Source: Vicinamibacteria bacterium
Lineage (GTDB): Bacteria; Acidobacteriota; Vicinamibacteria; Fen-336; JAGNNV01
Direction of reading: 5' to 3'
Assembly: GCA_019694155.1 (NCBI GenBank)
Contig: JAIBCN010000006.1
Location: 1-38,742, forward strand
DNA: 38,742 bases
Shown here in pieces: positions 12,001 to 16,830 of this stretch. The notes under the pieces are model-generated. The model had not been told where the DNA came from. It worked only from the letters and a program-made list of their open reading frames with translations, and did not search any database. The position numbers and the translations under genes are program-made. How positions within the stretch are numbered: position 1 is the first letter of the stretch; the number at the start of each line of letters is the position of its first letter.

Positions 12001-13623
12001 CCTCTCTCCGATGCCGACTCGGAACTTGATGTCGCCCGTGGAGCCGCCGCCATCCATCTTCAGATAGGTGGCGACGACCTTTCCGGTCTTGAGCGACTCG
12101 AAGCTGAATTCGAGGACCTTCGAATCGCCAGGCTTAAGGGTGTGAATCGTCATCGACGGCTCGCTCTTCAGGGTCAGGTTGCTGTAGGCGTCCTGGTCGA
12201 GGTTCATCGAGACGCTGTTCGCAATCCCCTTGCCGATGTTCGTCACGGTGGCGCGCACGACGAATGGCTCCCGCGCCCTGGCCACGGAGGGCACGCTGAA
12301 GGTGACGTTGAAGTACGGATTGCGCACCAGCACGCCGCCAGCCGCTTTCCCTTTCACAGTCACGGGGCCGATCGGCAGCCCAAGCAGCTGGGCGGTCAGG
12401 TCGAAGTTGATCTGATGGAAGCCCTCCTTTTCGCCACGAATCAGGAACTCCACCTGCCCCTGCTCGGCCGGCGCGAGCTCCGCGACGTCGTCGCCCGTAC
12501 CCGCCACGCCGTCCGCGCCGATACCCCGCACGTCGGCCTCCAGGGGCTGAGTGATCACCCGGCCGTCGCGCTCGAGTTCGGGCAGGGCCAGGGGGTCGTC
12601 GGTGGTGCCGAGTTCGAGATCGACTCCCGGCGGCAGTTTCAACCGGGCCTTGATGTCCCGAACATTGAGCTTGGAGCCCACCGGCGCACCGTTCGAGACG
12701 TAGAGCTGGGCCGAGAAGAACTGCTTCAGATAGCCGACGTTGCCCGGGATGACAAGGACGGCGGGGATCGTCACCGGTTTGACCGCGCCGGAGGGCATGG
12801 TCACCTTGGGGATCTCCACCGGCTCTCCGTTCGCATCCTCCGCCTGAAGCAGCAGGGGCAGAATGGTGGGAAGGGAGATCCCTTCGCGCGTCGGCGCCGG
12901 AGGCGGGGAAAGGGGCTGGGGAATCGCGACCCCCTGCCGGTCGAACACCACCGGGAACTTGAGGTCGACCGCCTTCGAATCGAGCTTGAATCCCATCGTG
13001 AACTCGAAGCCCAGGTAGTCATCACTGTCGAGGACGATGCCCTTGCCGCGAATCTCGTCGAGGGTCAGGGCTCTCGTCGTCACCTGCGTGACCAGGATCT
13101 GGTCAATGACCTTCAGCGGGACGCTCGAAGGCTCCACGTCCAGCACGGTCCGGCCGCCGGAGACGATCCTGAGATTGGAGAGCCGGTAGTTGCCCGCGAT
13201 GGCGATGGGTGGCGTCGGCAGGATGAGAGGATCTGCGGGAAGTTCCTCCCCCGGCTGCAGGAATGGCAGGGATACCGGCTGCGACAGGCCGGGCCCGGAC
13301 AGTTCTCCTTGAACCGAGAAGTCACGGCCGAGGAAGCGGAACAGATCGGCCAGCGAAAGGTCCACCCCGCCGGCCCGGACAAGAATCCGGACACCGCCCG
13401 GGGTGTTCTTGGGAACGACTGGCTCCGCGTTCTCGATGGACGCGGACATACCCGAGAGCCGCAGTTCCATCTCGCCGATCTTGCGGAACTGCGCCTCGGC
13501 GCGCGTTGCGGGCATGAGCGCGAGCAGACCCAGCCCCAACGCGAACGTCGCGTGCCTCAAGCGAGTGAACGTTTGCCCCGAACCCCGCTGGTTCGACTCG
13601 AATTGAAACTGATCGCCCGACAA
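1..13623 (-). CDS. Giant exported modular surface protein (partial, at least 4541 aa)
   Basis: A single open frame runs from a TTG start (13621-13623) off the left edge. GAGGTG lies 5 nt before the TTG, and an in-frame TGA just upstream excludes a longer start. After a charged N-terminus comes a hydrophobic signal segment (FALGLGLLALMPATRAEAQ). Approximate layout by residue: unassigned beta-rich region with an IGADGVAGTGDD segment (40-430); CARDB-like domain (430-545); about a dozen carboxypeptidase-regulatory-like (prealbumin-fold) repeats marked by DxxGxYxF/V (about 960-2100); two SbsA-type Ig domains opening VLSVSPADGAVDVS and AVTFSPASGALQVA (2108-2311); three Ig-like repeats (2320-2600); LamG-like domain (2700-2900); chitobiase C-terminal-like segment VHFTLDGTTPT (about 2930); second LamG-like domain (2985-3195); more regulatory-like repeats; then two long homologous modules (about 3500 to the edge), each with a paired-Cys motif (WFCNEGCF, GCFPFC). 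The family is known for extracellular adhesins and polysaccharide-binding proteins; the ligand is unknown. The C-terminal sorting signal lies outside the window. Confidence 0.9.
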   Translation of the reverse strand, partial: MSGDQFQFESNQRGSGQTFTRLRHATFALGLGLLALMPATRAEAQFRKIGEMELRLSGMSASIENAEPVVPKNTPGGVRILVRAGGVDLSLADLFRFLGRDFSVQGELSGPGLSQPVSLPFLQPGEELPADPLILPTPPIAIAGNYRLSNLRIVSGGRTVLDVEPSSVPLKVIDQILVTQVTTRALTLDEIRGKGIVLDSDDYLGFEFTMGFKLDSKAVDLKFPVVFDRQGVAIPQPLSPPPAPTREGISLPTILPLLLQAEDANGEPVEIPKVTMPSGAVKPVTIPAVLVIPGNVGYLKQFFSAQLYVSNGAPVGSKLNVRDIKARLKLPPGVDLELGTTDDPLALPELERDGRVITQPLEADVRGIGADGVAGTGDDVAELAPAEQGQVEFLIRGEKEGFHQINFDLTAQLLGLPIGPVTVKGKAAGGVLVRNPYFNVTFSVPSVARAREPFVVRATVTNIGKGIANSVSMNLDQDAYSNLTLKSEPSMTIHTLKPGDSKVLEFSFESLKTGKVVATYLKMDGGGSTGDIKFRVGIGERNVPLSPDTLVLPASTEDLPEAVADAAMRVLGQAWSVANAPSGTLPAGVIRVSGQTAVKKALALAEAGLRVTLGQARDAAVRDLFYDFFSGEPVDPGFDQLLRTTEAGHAFVQAVGANLSDAALQTGGGTGYEYDTARLIASAAPFTSFGWDGVEGDLALVDGAGRTSIRSTSLGAPAVLTSQNVVGAVLMPLGSDIMLGLATQPSAGPYRWEFRASQGGTGSLSTTFPRPDGSFGRASWSGPVSEGSIVRVLADGNGEATLQVDQNGDGVFESTNPLSVNTLPADGPRLVAGAIIGPETLDGAGPWGFQTVLVFDRVVGEGSAAQVSNYSIPDNKVRSARRQLSGRLVFAALALPEGPYLPARLTVRGIEDTRGAVGPEGTVTLASRLNFSRPGSPASPEMGAIVSGRVLDSDGSPLAGRTVTYAQFPSLLCTDVVPFAGFAAPTTDQNGAFELRYVRQDQCGNPFQLFTIDPSSGARRSQSLYVRSPGQQIVADFVMLATGSVNGTVRDFQNKPIAGAKVTVLSQTETQVGAATVTDSLGRYSVSGVTVGPVTVRAGKGNGIGSAAGRIDRANVPAQIDVTIFDGAARAHGTVWTVEGQQPAKPAVGAVVTYYINPGPYAQVMAVTSTDGQGRYSFVGMPVGAFMIMAQANTRDFKTETGVNPGLEDLQVNLSVEIPPVTALGTIEGEVVMPDGSPAEGVIVTSGAGSVLSGPLGSFVLPVVPQLSAHVVNATTRDRKRTGQTTATVTVGGDRATGVRIVLSSLGAAEFTVLDMTGSALAGLSVKLLDSKVDPCGRSTAVTDSSGRAAFSSLGVGAVTAQVVHEGEIMDAARATVSVTGEGSTGFGILRVETRGSTIAGVVNDRDGQPVLGAEVELRSLAFVRDISFCGMQQTVTHRARTGADGRFRFTGVHPGRVYLTATEPTFAPTPVTVTQDLVPGASVEVTLSLVSTIAGRISGVVYEPDGETIAGPGVEVTMNGPLPDVTVFTNAQGEYRFAEIFPQGSYTITARDPLTGLVEQGRIFAAASVPLTHDIRLKGKATVRVRVETANAEAVTNAYVTLREAAYPRRVFEGVLDASSQGRVDFPGVFEGQVSIEVRDPLGRNGGRNALTIPTGTALVETTVRVTTTGTVRGRFLHPVGDDSPIPYGSVRLLVGGRLIGQVTTSATDPVGGYEFGYVPAGAFRLEGLDPLTGRTGLAAGTIDAEGEIVQVDMRAQAIGTVTGFVTENGSPRGGSRVELTSGGYSATTTSDAFGKYLVQGVPEGKVVVSADLGTGAITFLRGTVSGNLVGEGTTLELNVALRDSGRVTGTVLKAGTGTEGAGVTAISISVGGAGGGVVTGSTDENGNFEFTRVPSGLATLTAEALGSDDFASGTVDVPAGGDAEPVTLRLNGIGSLRGVGHDSLGAPVRGSVTIAYGPAGRRRGVTLETSASDGSFLLPRVLAGPFTATLRVMNGSLALYGTASGIIEDGKTNDVVVELQDSATVTGRVLRADGLTPAYGAAVTLNLTGTSSSTSAQAQADGRFTFRGVSLAAFSVRVSDPVTGGLAQASGRPTTNGEVLDLHDLVLDDSPVRVLSVSPADGAVDVSVMQPLSLTFSDPLAGTTGLSVRDGSVGVTTSLPVLSNDNRTATFNPPAAGWPNPKTLTILATTAVTDSLGRHPAETFSSRFTTEDKTPPHAVTFSPASGALQVAPAAAIEITFSEPLSLPPAALEGVIRLYRTGAGQVTGSSSLVSPTMVRFVPAAPLPENASYSVFVTGAIDLLGNVQTQTQVSSFSSLDTVPPVLNLTAPAPNSAVRNRRPTISVSAVDSLAGFDAAAPVVLTLDGAPVPAVKTVNGFHHVPSADLAEGTHQVFAQAQDRAGNLATLASAFIVDVSAPSSVSLVTPAANQTISGTITLAASAADALSAIQRIEVVEGPTTRATLFAPSLTASFDTRILAEGFHTLFPRAYDAPGNSADGPPITVLVDNTPLVVTITQPAQGARVRSSVTVTAQVSEPVQGVEFATPGLAAVSIPAPGPYTTTLDLSGVPESDSITIQATATASQGGTSSATRVIAVDRTPPAPVVAARVVAAARAGSSVQIVGGAGAGEAGSAVEIRSPRGDVRLAPVAADGSFVSSIPGAIGDVLRLAQFDPAGNGGEAIEVPVTAAPALEGVPTEGLRMWVSADTIPYDAAEPSGWNGVWADASAVPNNALQATPSARPLLVTSAPAFGGLPVLRFDGSSDFLRFNSIGNIQTVFWVLQDNSGDTSSHYLLSNFSGPPLDFAPGASGEAIWSTSASAAVTGGQTWVNGVPVKGTASGRPRQASIVSVVTTGDTRADTFGTYIGITQFFKGDLAEMLIYSRALNGEERQSVEDYLARKYRPYTPRVSAPRVSPPGAVLDGPTSVQINTDTPEAVVHFTLDGTTPTRLSPEYSGPFVVEATTIVKAVAFRDFFEDSAISTASFIRSEDGPIRDANLSLWVRADAGVGRSAGSYLPVWTDQSGQGNHLVQQNGAALPQHVPEASNRLPALRFDGSSDYFNFTMPMADIRTVFFVARESDSATGSYRYLLGDTPSSYPFASGAATLWEPTNTAAAVKQGDTYINGAPVDGTQTARPRDLSVISVVTNANVPARLLGSYNGAMQFWWGDMSEVLIYNRALSPAERRAVEAYLGARYSIAPAAASSGSVQVDVKRAGVSQSGVAVTLVSDSIAAAPADNLRTVTTNASGRATAAMPVGFLTAKVTDRDVVYEATGTLRVAGGLTLAINLPALPTAIRGRVVASDGVTPLPGVTVSAGAKQSVTDPNGEYRIDSPTTGSATVGFSFQGLSDSVTTTIPSGSETVLNHTQTRAPVHLVRVTENGTGLPMPGVSITVCSTSLPPTCAPSRATDALGRVQYLGQPTGSAADAGWHNVTAVAEDGATLTRSGYFHYSAPGGADLAFEPPGRVHGAIRLPGGLPAAGVNVWLSDLSGGASAAQVTGADGTYSFVRLGGHDVIVGATAADDLVEATAAATIPVGGDVIVDLTLPVAILDVSLVDGAGQPFPDQPVTITAVGPRTLNRTSDAQGRVRVTLPAGFTQVVAWSSDLAAAEFDLALGETRSVTLTAGSHHGPRAIGDFNVTGSSDGSIYPAQFDMYSINSSGVFLSAETVDGRSEARLASYDGSWWNPTPVYSHQTLFVPTGGAFARSLTTFTNPSDAEITITVVAGLGAYGNASGEPGSVTVDGSYSVVFGRDAEWFCNEGCFIQSTLTLPPHGKKALLAFTTMDPALIPSLLDLSAAGAFADLSEADRAAIQNFDVPAPAQVVIEGVAQTEAGDALAGATVAVARGETVVAQGVSAADGSFSLAFSGPTGTYRVVFVLGDQLFEATLQIFASGTQSLGPLRALDSTARGSAKVRLVDGTGSSVESLGASARSTRFLGLDLPVVGSTDARGVVVLQGLLLGLNRIDTPLGPAFVRIEPGVEAPVWLQTGPGSVSASGRVTLGGAPVQGGAVVVTRYDDASGEEIVLARSTTNAGGRYTITGLPDGDASFNVYGWAPGPYSQGRNSFYTASGSPSAAVSDVELSTADQFGEVRIRAYLEPSGAKAAGHMASLRVDGAPFAFELELDGEGEGQLAGLPANTEVEVTVTGSGGFGREKAWLYDGPATPFSVVVGDRVALPKRLSGYRFDGQMVNESNGCFPFCLAAESQMLGVSLPAAGSAAQALSGRELVVTSPTTDGAGASAPVKLTRRLFVPPDGRFARVIDVFENTSTVTAAASYALSAIAYSYSGTQMEILGDGIIDPTDSAFVIRSDQPSAETTGFVLWGSNGLGPSQVSTGNLGYYEASQPRWEGVAVAPGQKVAFMSFVVFDRGAGADTVSERTQALMNLTDPLALEGLSPLDRAQVLNFALDATVTAVVEGSAQTPDGSAISGATVAIGIGDAVVAQGVTGTDGGFSLAFTGRAGAYRLVFLSGSDIFEGTVQVSASGTLSIGPLRAVPRGSARLIVEDGSGASVSSLPVSVLPTSFFGLDSEVGGSTDAQGVAVVEG

Positions 13624-13671
13624 ATGAACACCTCATGGCGGATCGAACCGCACGGGTGGGAGAGGCCGCAT

Positions 13672-13701
13672 ACCCTATGTGCGGTCGCACCCGGCTGTCA
13701 A
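13672..13701 (-). promoter_or_regulatory. Putative sigma-70-type promoter of the giant surface-protein gene
   Basis: On the minus strand there is a perfect -35 TTGACA (13696-13701), an 18-nt spacer and a weak -10 TAGGGT (13672-13677). A run of eight G (13702-13709) directly abuts the -35 box on its upstream side. Predicted transcription would start about 40 nt before the TTG start codon. It is the only good promoter match in the 145-nt gap and would make the giant gene a separate transcription unit from the DisA_N-like gene upstream. Confidence 0.5.
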
Positions 13702-13768
13702 CCCCCCCCGAGGAAGAGGATGTCAGCTGCCGGCGACCACGCCAGACGCTGGCGGGCGTCGGTCTCGC

Positions 13769-14926
13769 CTACAGCAACAACGCATCCACCCGATGCGCGT
13801 GCACGATCTTCTCGCAGGGCGACCACTTGAAAATCGTGAACCGCCCGTCCTGCGACGCCACCAGCGCCATCGCATCCCGCTGATCGTGCACGAACTGCGC
13901 CGCGGACAGGTGCCGCGTCCCTCCGAGCTGCGTGGGCGCGGTCTGCGTACGCTGGTTCCCCTCCACGGGCTCGTTCCCCTCCACGGGCTCGGTGTAACAC
14001 ACCTGCTCCACCGGCGCGGCGCCGCGGCGCCTGGTGATCTTGGCGCCGAGCGCCAGAACCTCGTAGTGGTCATTAACAATGGTGGCGCCGTCCACCGCGG
14101 TCAGTCCCGCCACCGTGTCGACCATCCGTCGCAGGTCCTCCTGCCACTCGTGAAGGCCGGCGTCTTTGGGCCTTGACTTCAACACGTCGCGCAGGCCCGT
14201 GAAGGGCGGCTCGATCGCGTAGAGCATGGGTGTCGCCACCGACTCGCGCCACTGCGCGGTGTCGGCGGGAACCACCAACAGCGCTCCCCCGCGTCCGTGC
14301 GCGCGCATCGAAGCGGCCACTTCCACCAGCACGTTCACGGGATCGAGCGAGCCGAAGCCCTCCACGAACCCGAGAAGAGACTTCACGAGCTGCGGACAAT
14401 CGGGGACGGCCGCGCCGCCCGGTTCGTCGACCACCTTCACCTGGTCGCCCTCGAGGACCGCCACGTTCACGAACTTGCCGAAGGGCTCGGAGCGGTGCTT
14501 GATGACGATGAGGCCGGACGCCACCACCTCCACCACCAGGCAGAAGGCGGGCACGTCGCGAGTGGTGCCCCAGACGTGGAAGTCGTAGTCGTCGCGCCAC
14601 ACGCCGAGGTGGATACCGGGGCGCTCCACCGCGGGGGCGACCTTGGCGAGCGGGGCAGGGCGCAGGGGGATGGGAGAAGCGAAACACAGGGGATGGCCCG
14701 CCCTCTCGCGGGGCACGTAGGCGAGCGAAATGGTGGGCGTCACCCCCTCCTCGCGCTTGAGACTCGCCCAGAACGCGGCGTCGATGAGCGCCTCGATGGC
14801 CACATCCGTCGGCGCTTCCGGCAGATCGTCGCGGCCGCGCTCGCGCGCCGCCTCGAGGTGGCGGGTGAAGTGCGCCTGCACCTTGGCGGCGACGATGTGG
14901 GCGGCGGGATAGGCGGGCTGGGGCAT
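13769..14926 (-). CDS. Divergent diadenylate-cyclase-like (DisA_N fold) protein, DACNV-type
   Basis: Protein of 385 aa starting MPQPAYPAAHIV. The frame stays open further upstream to 15112, but that part overlaps the preceding gene and has out-of-frame composition, so the ATG at 14924-14926 was chosen. No strong ribosome site is visible. The C-terminal region carries both hallmark motifs of the DisA_N nucleotide-binding fold: VDGATIVNDHYEVLALGAKI (278-297; DGA at 279-281) and GTRHLSAAQF (336-345), the counterpart of GTRHRAA. The third motif residue is Leu instead of Arg. Residues 60-230 form an alpha/beta region with no motif I can name; the arrangement resembles the DACNV class of DisA_N-related proteins, described as probable sensors. 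No signal peptide or membrane segment is visible, so it is probably cytoplasmic. Two EPVEGN repeats sit between the motifs. It may bind or make cyclic di-AMP or another nucleotide, but activity is doubtful given the altered RHR motif. Confidence 0.72.
   Translation of the reverse strand: MPQPAYPAAHIVAAKVQAHFTRHLEAARERGRDDLPEAPTDVAIEALIDAAFWASLKREEGVTPTISLAYVPRERAGHPLCFASPIPLRPAPLAKVAPAVERPGIHLGVWRDDYDFHVWGTTRDVPAFCLVVEVVASGLIVIKHRSEPFGKFVNVAVLEGDQVKVVDEPGGAAVPDCPQLVKSLLGFVEGFGSLDPVNVLVEVAASMRAHGRGGALLVVPADTAQWRESVATPMLYAIEPPFTGLRDVLKSRPKDAGLHEWQEDLRRMVDTVAGLTAVDGATIVNDHYEVLALGAKITRRRGAAPVEQVCYTEPVEGNEPVEGNQRTQTAPTQLGGTRHLSAAQFVHDQRDAMALVASQDGRFTIFKWSPCEKIVHAHRVDALLL
13955..13990. repeat. Perfect 18-bp tandem duplication inside the DisA_N-like gene
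   Basis: The unit GTTCCCCTCCACGGGCTC occurs twice in direct succession (13955-13972 and 13973-13990, plus-strand reading). On the coding strand it encodes two copies of EPVEGN in the loop between the DGA and GTRHL motifs. The unit is a multiple of three, so copy-number change keeps the frame and would only lengthen or shorten this loop. Confidence 0.95.
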
Positions 14927-14961
14927 GCGGGGATGAGGATAGCCCGCGGGCGGGCGTGGAC

Positions 14962-16773
14962 TTACGCGATCCCCGCCCTCTCCTTCGCCTTCGCGATGAT
15001 CGCGGCCATGGTGGCGCGGTGCTTCGTGAACGTGTCCTCCACCACCTGCAGCGTCGGAATGGCGTTCGGGTTCAGGCCCAGCGTCTCTTCGTTGAATTTC
15101 CCGAAGCCCCACTCGTGCACGCCGCTGCTGCCGCGGCCCGGGGCGGGGGCGGAGAGATGCTGGAAGAAGCGCGCGTATTTCTGCCAGCGCGGGTTGTTGC
15201 CCGCGTGGAACATGGGGATGAACTCGTAGAGCGCGTCATAGGGCATTTCCCCCACGCAGGCGACCTTCGGATACTTCGCGCGCAGGTTGAGGATGAGCTT
15301 CCTCGTTCCCTCGTGCATGTCGCCGTTCGTGCTGTTCACGTGGCCGCCCACGATATCCAGGAAGTAGGCGTCGACGCCGAACCGCTCGATGACACTCGCG
15401 ATCCGGCCTTCGATCCAGTTGCGCCACGAGTCCTCGCCCACGTTCATGTAGGTGAGCCAGGCGTCCTGGTGGCGGTCGTTGTTCCAGTCCACCCAGTTGA
15501 TGTTGTACAGGTCGCCGTCGAGCTTGTAGGTGGCGCCGCTCTTGATCTTGTCCCACACCGGCTGCTTCCGGTTGGCGGAGTTGGTCCCGAACATGGGCAT
15601 CATCCTGAAGCCCAGCTTCTGCGCTTCGGTGATGAGACGGCGGAAGCCCGCTTCCCCGCCCATGCGGCCGGGGACCTCGTAATTCGGATAGTCCCAGTAG
15701 TAGCGGCCGTCCCACGAGGAGAGGAACACGAGGACGCGGTCGGCCGGCATCTGTGTCGCCATCCAGCGGAGGATCTCGAGCTGCTTCGCGTAGTCGTTGA
15801 AGATGAAGCCGGTGTAGTGCATCCCGTGGAGGGTCGTCACCATGGCGAGGTTGCGCATCCAGGCCGGGGCGTCGGTGCGGGCTTCCCAGGTGGGAAGATG
15901 AAAGGCCTTCTCGATCTGCGCCATGTGCGCCTGCATCGCGGCATCGAAGGTGGCGGCGTGGCCGAGACGCCAGCGCGGAACGACGATTCTCTTGTCCTGC
16001 TGCCAGGCGCCGTGCTCGTAGATGGCCTCCACGCGATACGCCTTCTCGCCGGTCTGGAAGTAGTAACGCTTCGGGCGCATGCGGTTGTCACAGGTCGAGA
16101 AGTAGATGAAGTCGCTGTCGGAGGCCTGCACGACCGCGACGGGCGTCGAGATGCTGACCGGCGCCTCCCCGTGCAGGTCGCCCGCGCCGAACGCGTAGCC
16201 CGCGAGGACATCGCCATCCTTCGGATCGGTGAGTGCCCCCCCGCCGACGGAGATCGGGCCTCGGGGCACGTCACGGATGACCGTGGTCACGGTCTTGATG
16301 GCGCGATCCATCTCGGCCACGATGTCCCACTCGATGGTCGTGCCCGTCTTCGTGAACCTCGCGGTGAGCTTGCCCGCGGCCTTCTCCTGGCCGCCCGCCC
16401 AGACGAAGCCGTTCGCTTCGAGCGTCAGGGTGTCGCCATTGCCTGTCGCCTTCATGCCCGCGCGGTCGAGGCCGTAGGTGTTTTCATCGGTGAAGATGAG
16501 GAAGCTGAACCGGTGACCGCCGAAGGCCACCGCGGGCTCGGGGAAGTCGAAGCTGAACTTCATGAAGGTGCGGCCGCGCGGCGGGATGAAGACGTCGCTC
16601 GTCGAGAAGAGTTCGGAGATCTCTCCCGCGGGGCGGGCCGCCGCCGCGGTCTGAATCGGCGTCATCGCCGGCTCCCCCATCGCGGCGTCGGTCGTGCCGC
16701 CGGCCACCAGAGCGCCCGCTCCAACCGCGCCCACCGTCTTCAGCAAGTCCCGTCGAGAGAGATCCTGGGTCAT
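14962..16773 (-). CDS. Tat-exported putative glycoside hydrolase (TIM-barrel type)
   Basis: Protein of 603 aa with a twin-arginine signal (SRRDLLK at residues 6-12, then a Gly/Ala-rich hydrophobic stretch), so it is exported folded. Residues 50-260 look like an N-terminal beta-sandwich. Residues 300-560 look like a TIM barrel: strand-end segments include VLVFLSSWDGRYYWDYPNY, GFRMMPMFGTN, GVDAYFLDIVGG (Asp473) and VACVGEMPYDAL (Glu509). These acidic residues at barrel strand ends are the likely catalytic pair by analogy with alpha-galactosidase-like (clan GH-D) and DUF6259-type enzymes. The substrate cannot be told from sequence. The start ATG at 16771-16773 lies directly before the Tat motif; no clear Shine-Dalgarno is visible. 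It ends 35 nt before the DisA_N-like gene, so the two may be co-transcribed, and it is divergent from the aldo/keto reductase. Confidence 0.7.
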   Translation of the reverse strand: MTQDLSRRDLLKTVGAVGAGALVAGGTTDAAMGEPAMTPIQTAAAARPAGEISELFSTSDVFIPPRGRTFMKFSFDFPEPAVAFGGHRFSFLIFTDENTYGLDRAGMKATGNGDTLTLEANGFVWAGGQEKAAGKLTARFTKTGTTIEWDIVAEMDRAIKTVTTVIRDVPRGPISVGGGALTDPKDGDVLAGYAFGAGDLHGEAPVSISTPVAVVQASDSDFIYFSTCDNRMRPKRYYFQTGEKAYRVEAIYEHGAWQQDKRIVVPRWRLGHAATFDAAMQAHMAQIEKAFHLPTWEARTDAPAWMRNLAMVTTLHGMHYTGFIFNDYAKQLEILRWMATQMPADRVLVFLSSWDGRYYWDYPNYEVPGRMGGEAGFRRLITEAQKLGFRMMPMFGTNSANRKQPVWDKIKSGATYKLDGDLYNINWVDWNNDRHQDAWLTYMNVGEDSWRNWIEGRIASVIERFGVDAYFLDIVGGHVNSTNGDMHEGTRKLILNLRAKYPKVACVGEMPYDALYEFIPMFHAGNNPRWQKYARFFQHLSAPAPGRGSSGVHEWGFGKFNEETLGLNPNAIPTLQVVEDTFTKHRATMAAIIAKAKERAGIA

Positions 16774-16830
16774 GCGCGGAGACTACCCCCAAGCAGGGGC
16801 CTTCAATCCCGGCGATCTATATTTCCCCCC
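16774..16830. promoter_or_regulatory. Short divergent intergenic region
   Basis: Only 57 nt separate the start codons of the Tat-exported enzyme (minus) and the aldo/keto reductase (plus). The single AT-rich spot, CTATATTT (16818-16825), sits 6-13 nt before the plus-strand ATG and could be a -10 box, which would give a nearly leaderless mRNA. Neither gene has a recognisable Shine-Dalgarno sequence. The assignment is tentative. Confidence 0.3.

Noticed and set aside
22..13830. Long open frames on the plus strand opposite the giant gene (for example 22-2586, 2950-4167, 6172-7935, 11677-13830)
   Set aside because: They encode Arg/Gly/His/Pro-rich sequence of the kind produced by the reverse strand of GC-rich genes, with no recognisable domains, while the minus strand holds one uninterrupted multi-domain frame.
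14927..15112. Upstream extension of the DisA_N-like protein
   Set aside because: It overlaps the end of the hydrolase gene and reads as charged Gly/His/Arg-rich sequence; the ATG at 14924-14926 is a better start.
14956..16830. Plus-strand open frame continuous with the aldo/keto reductase
   Set aside because: It is antisense to the Tat-exported hydrolase and low-complexity; reductase similarity begins only at the ATG at 16831.
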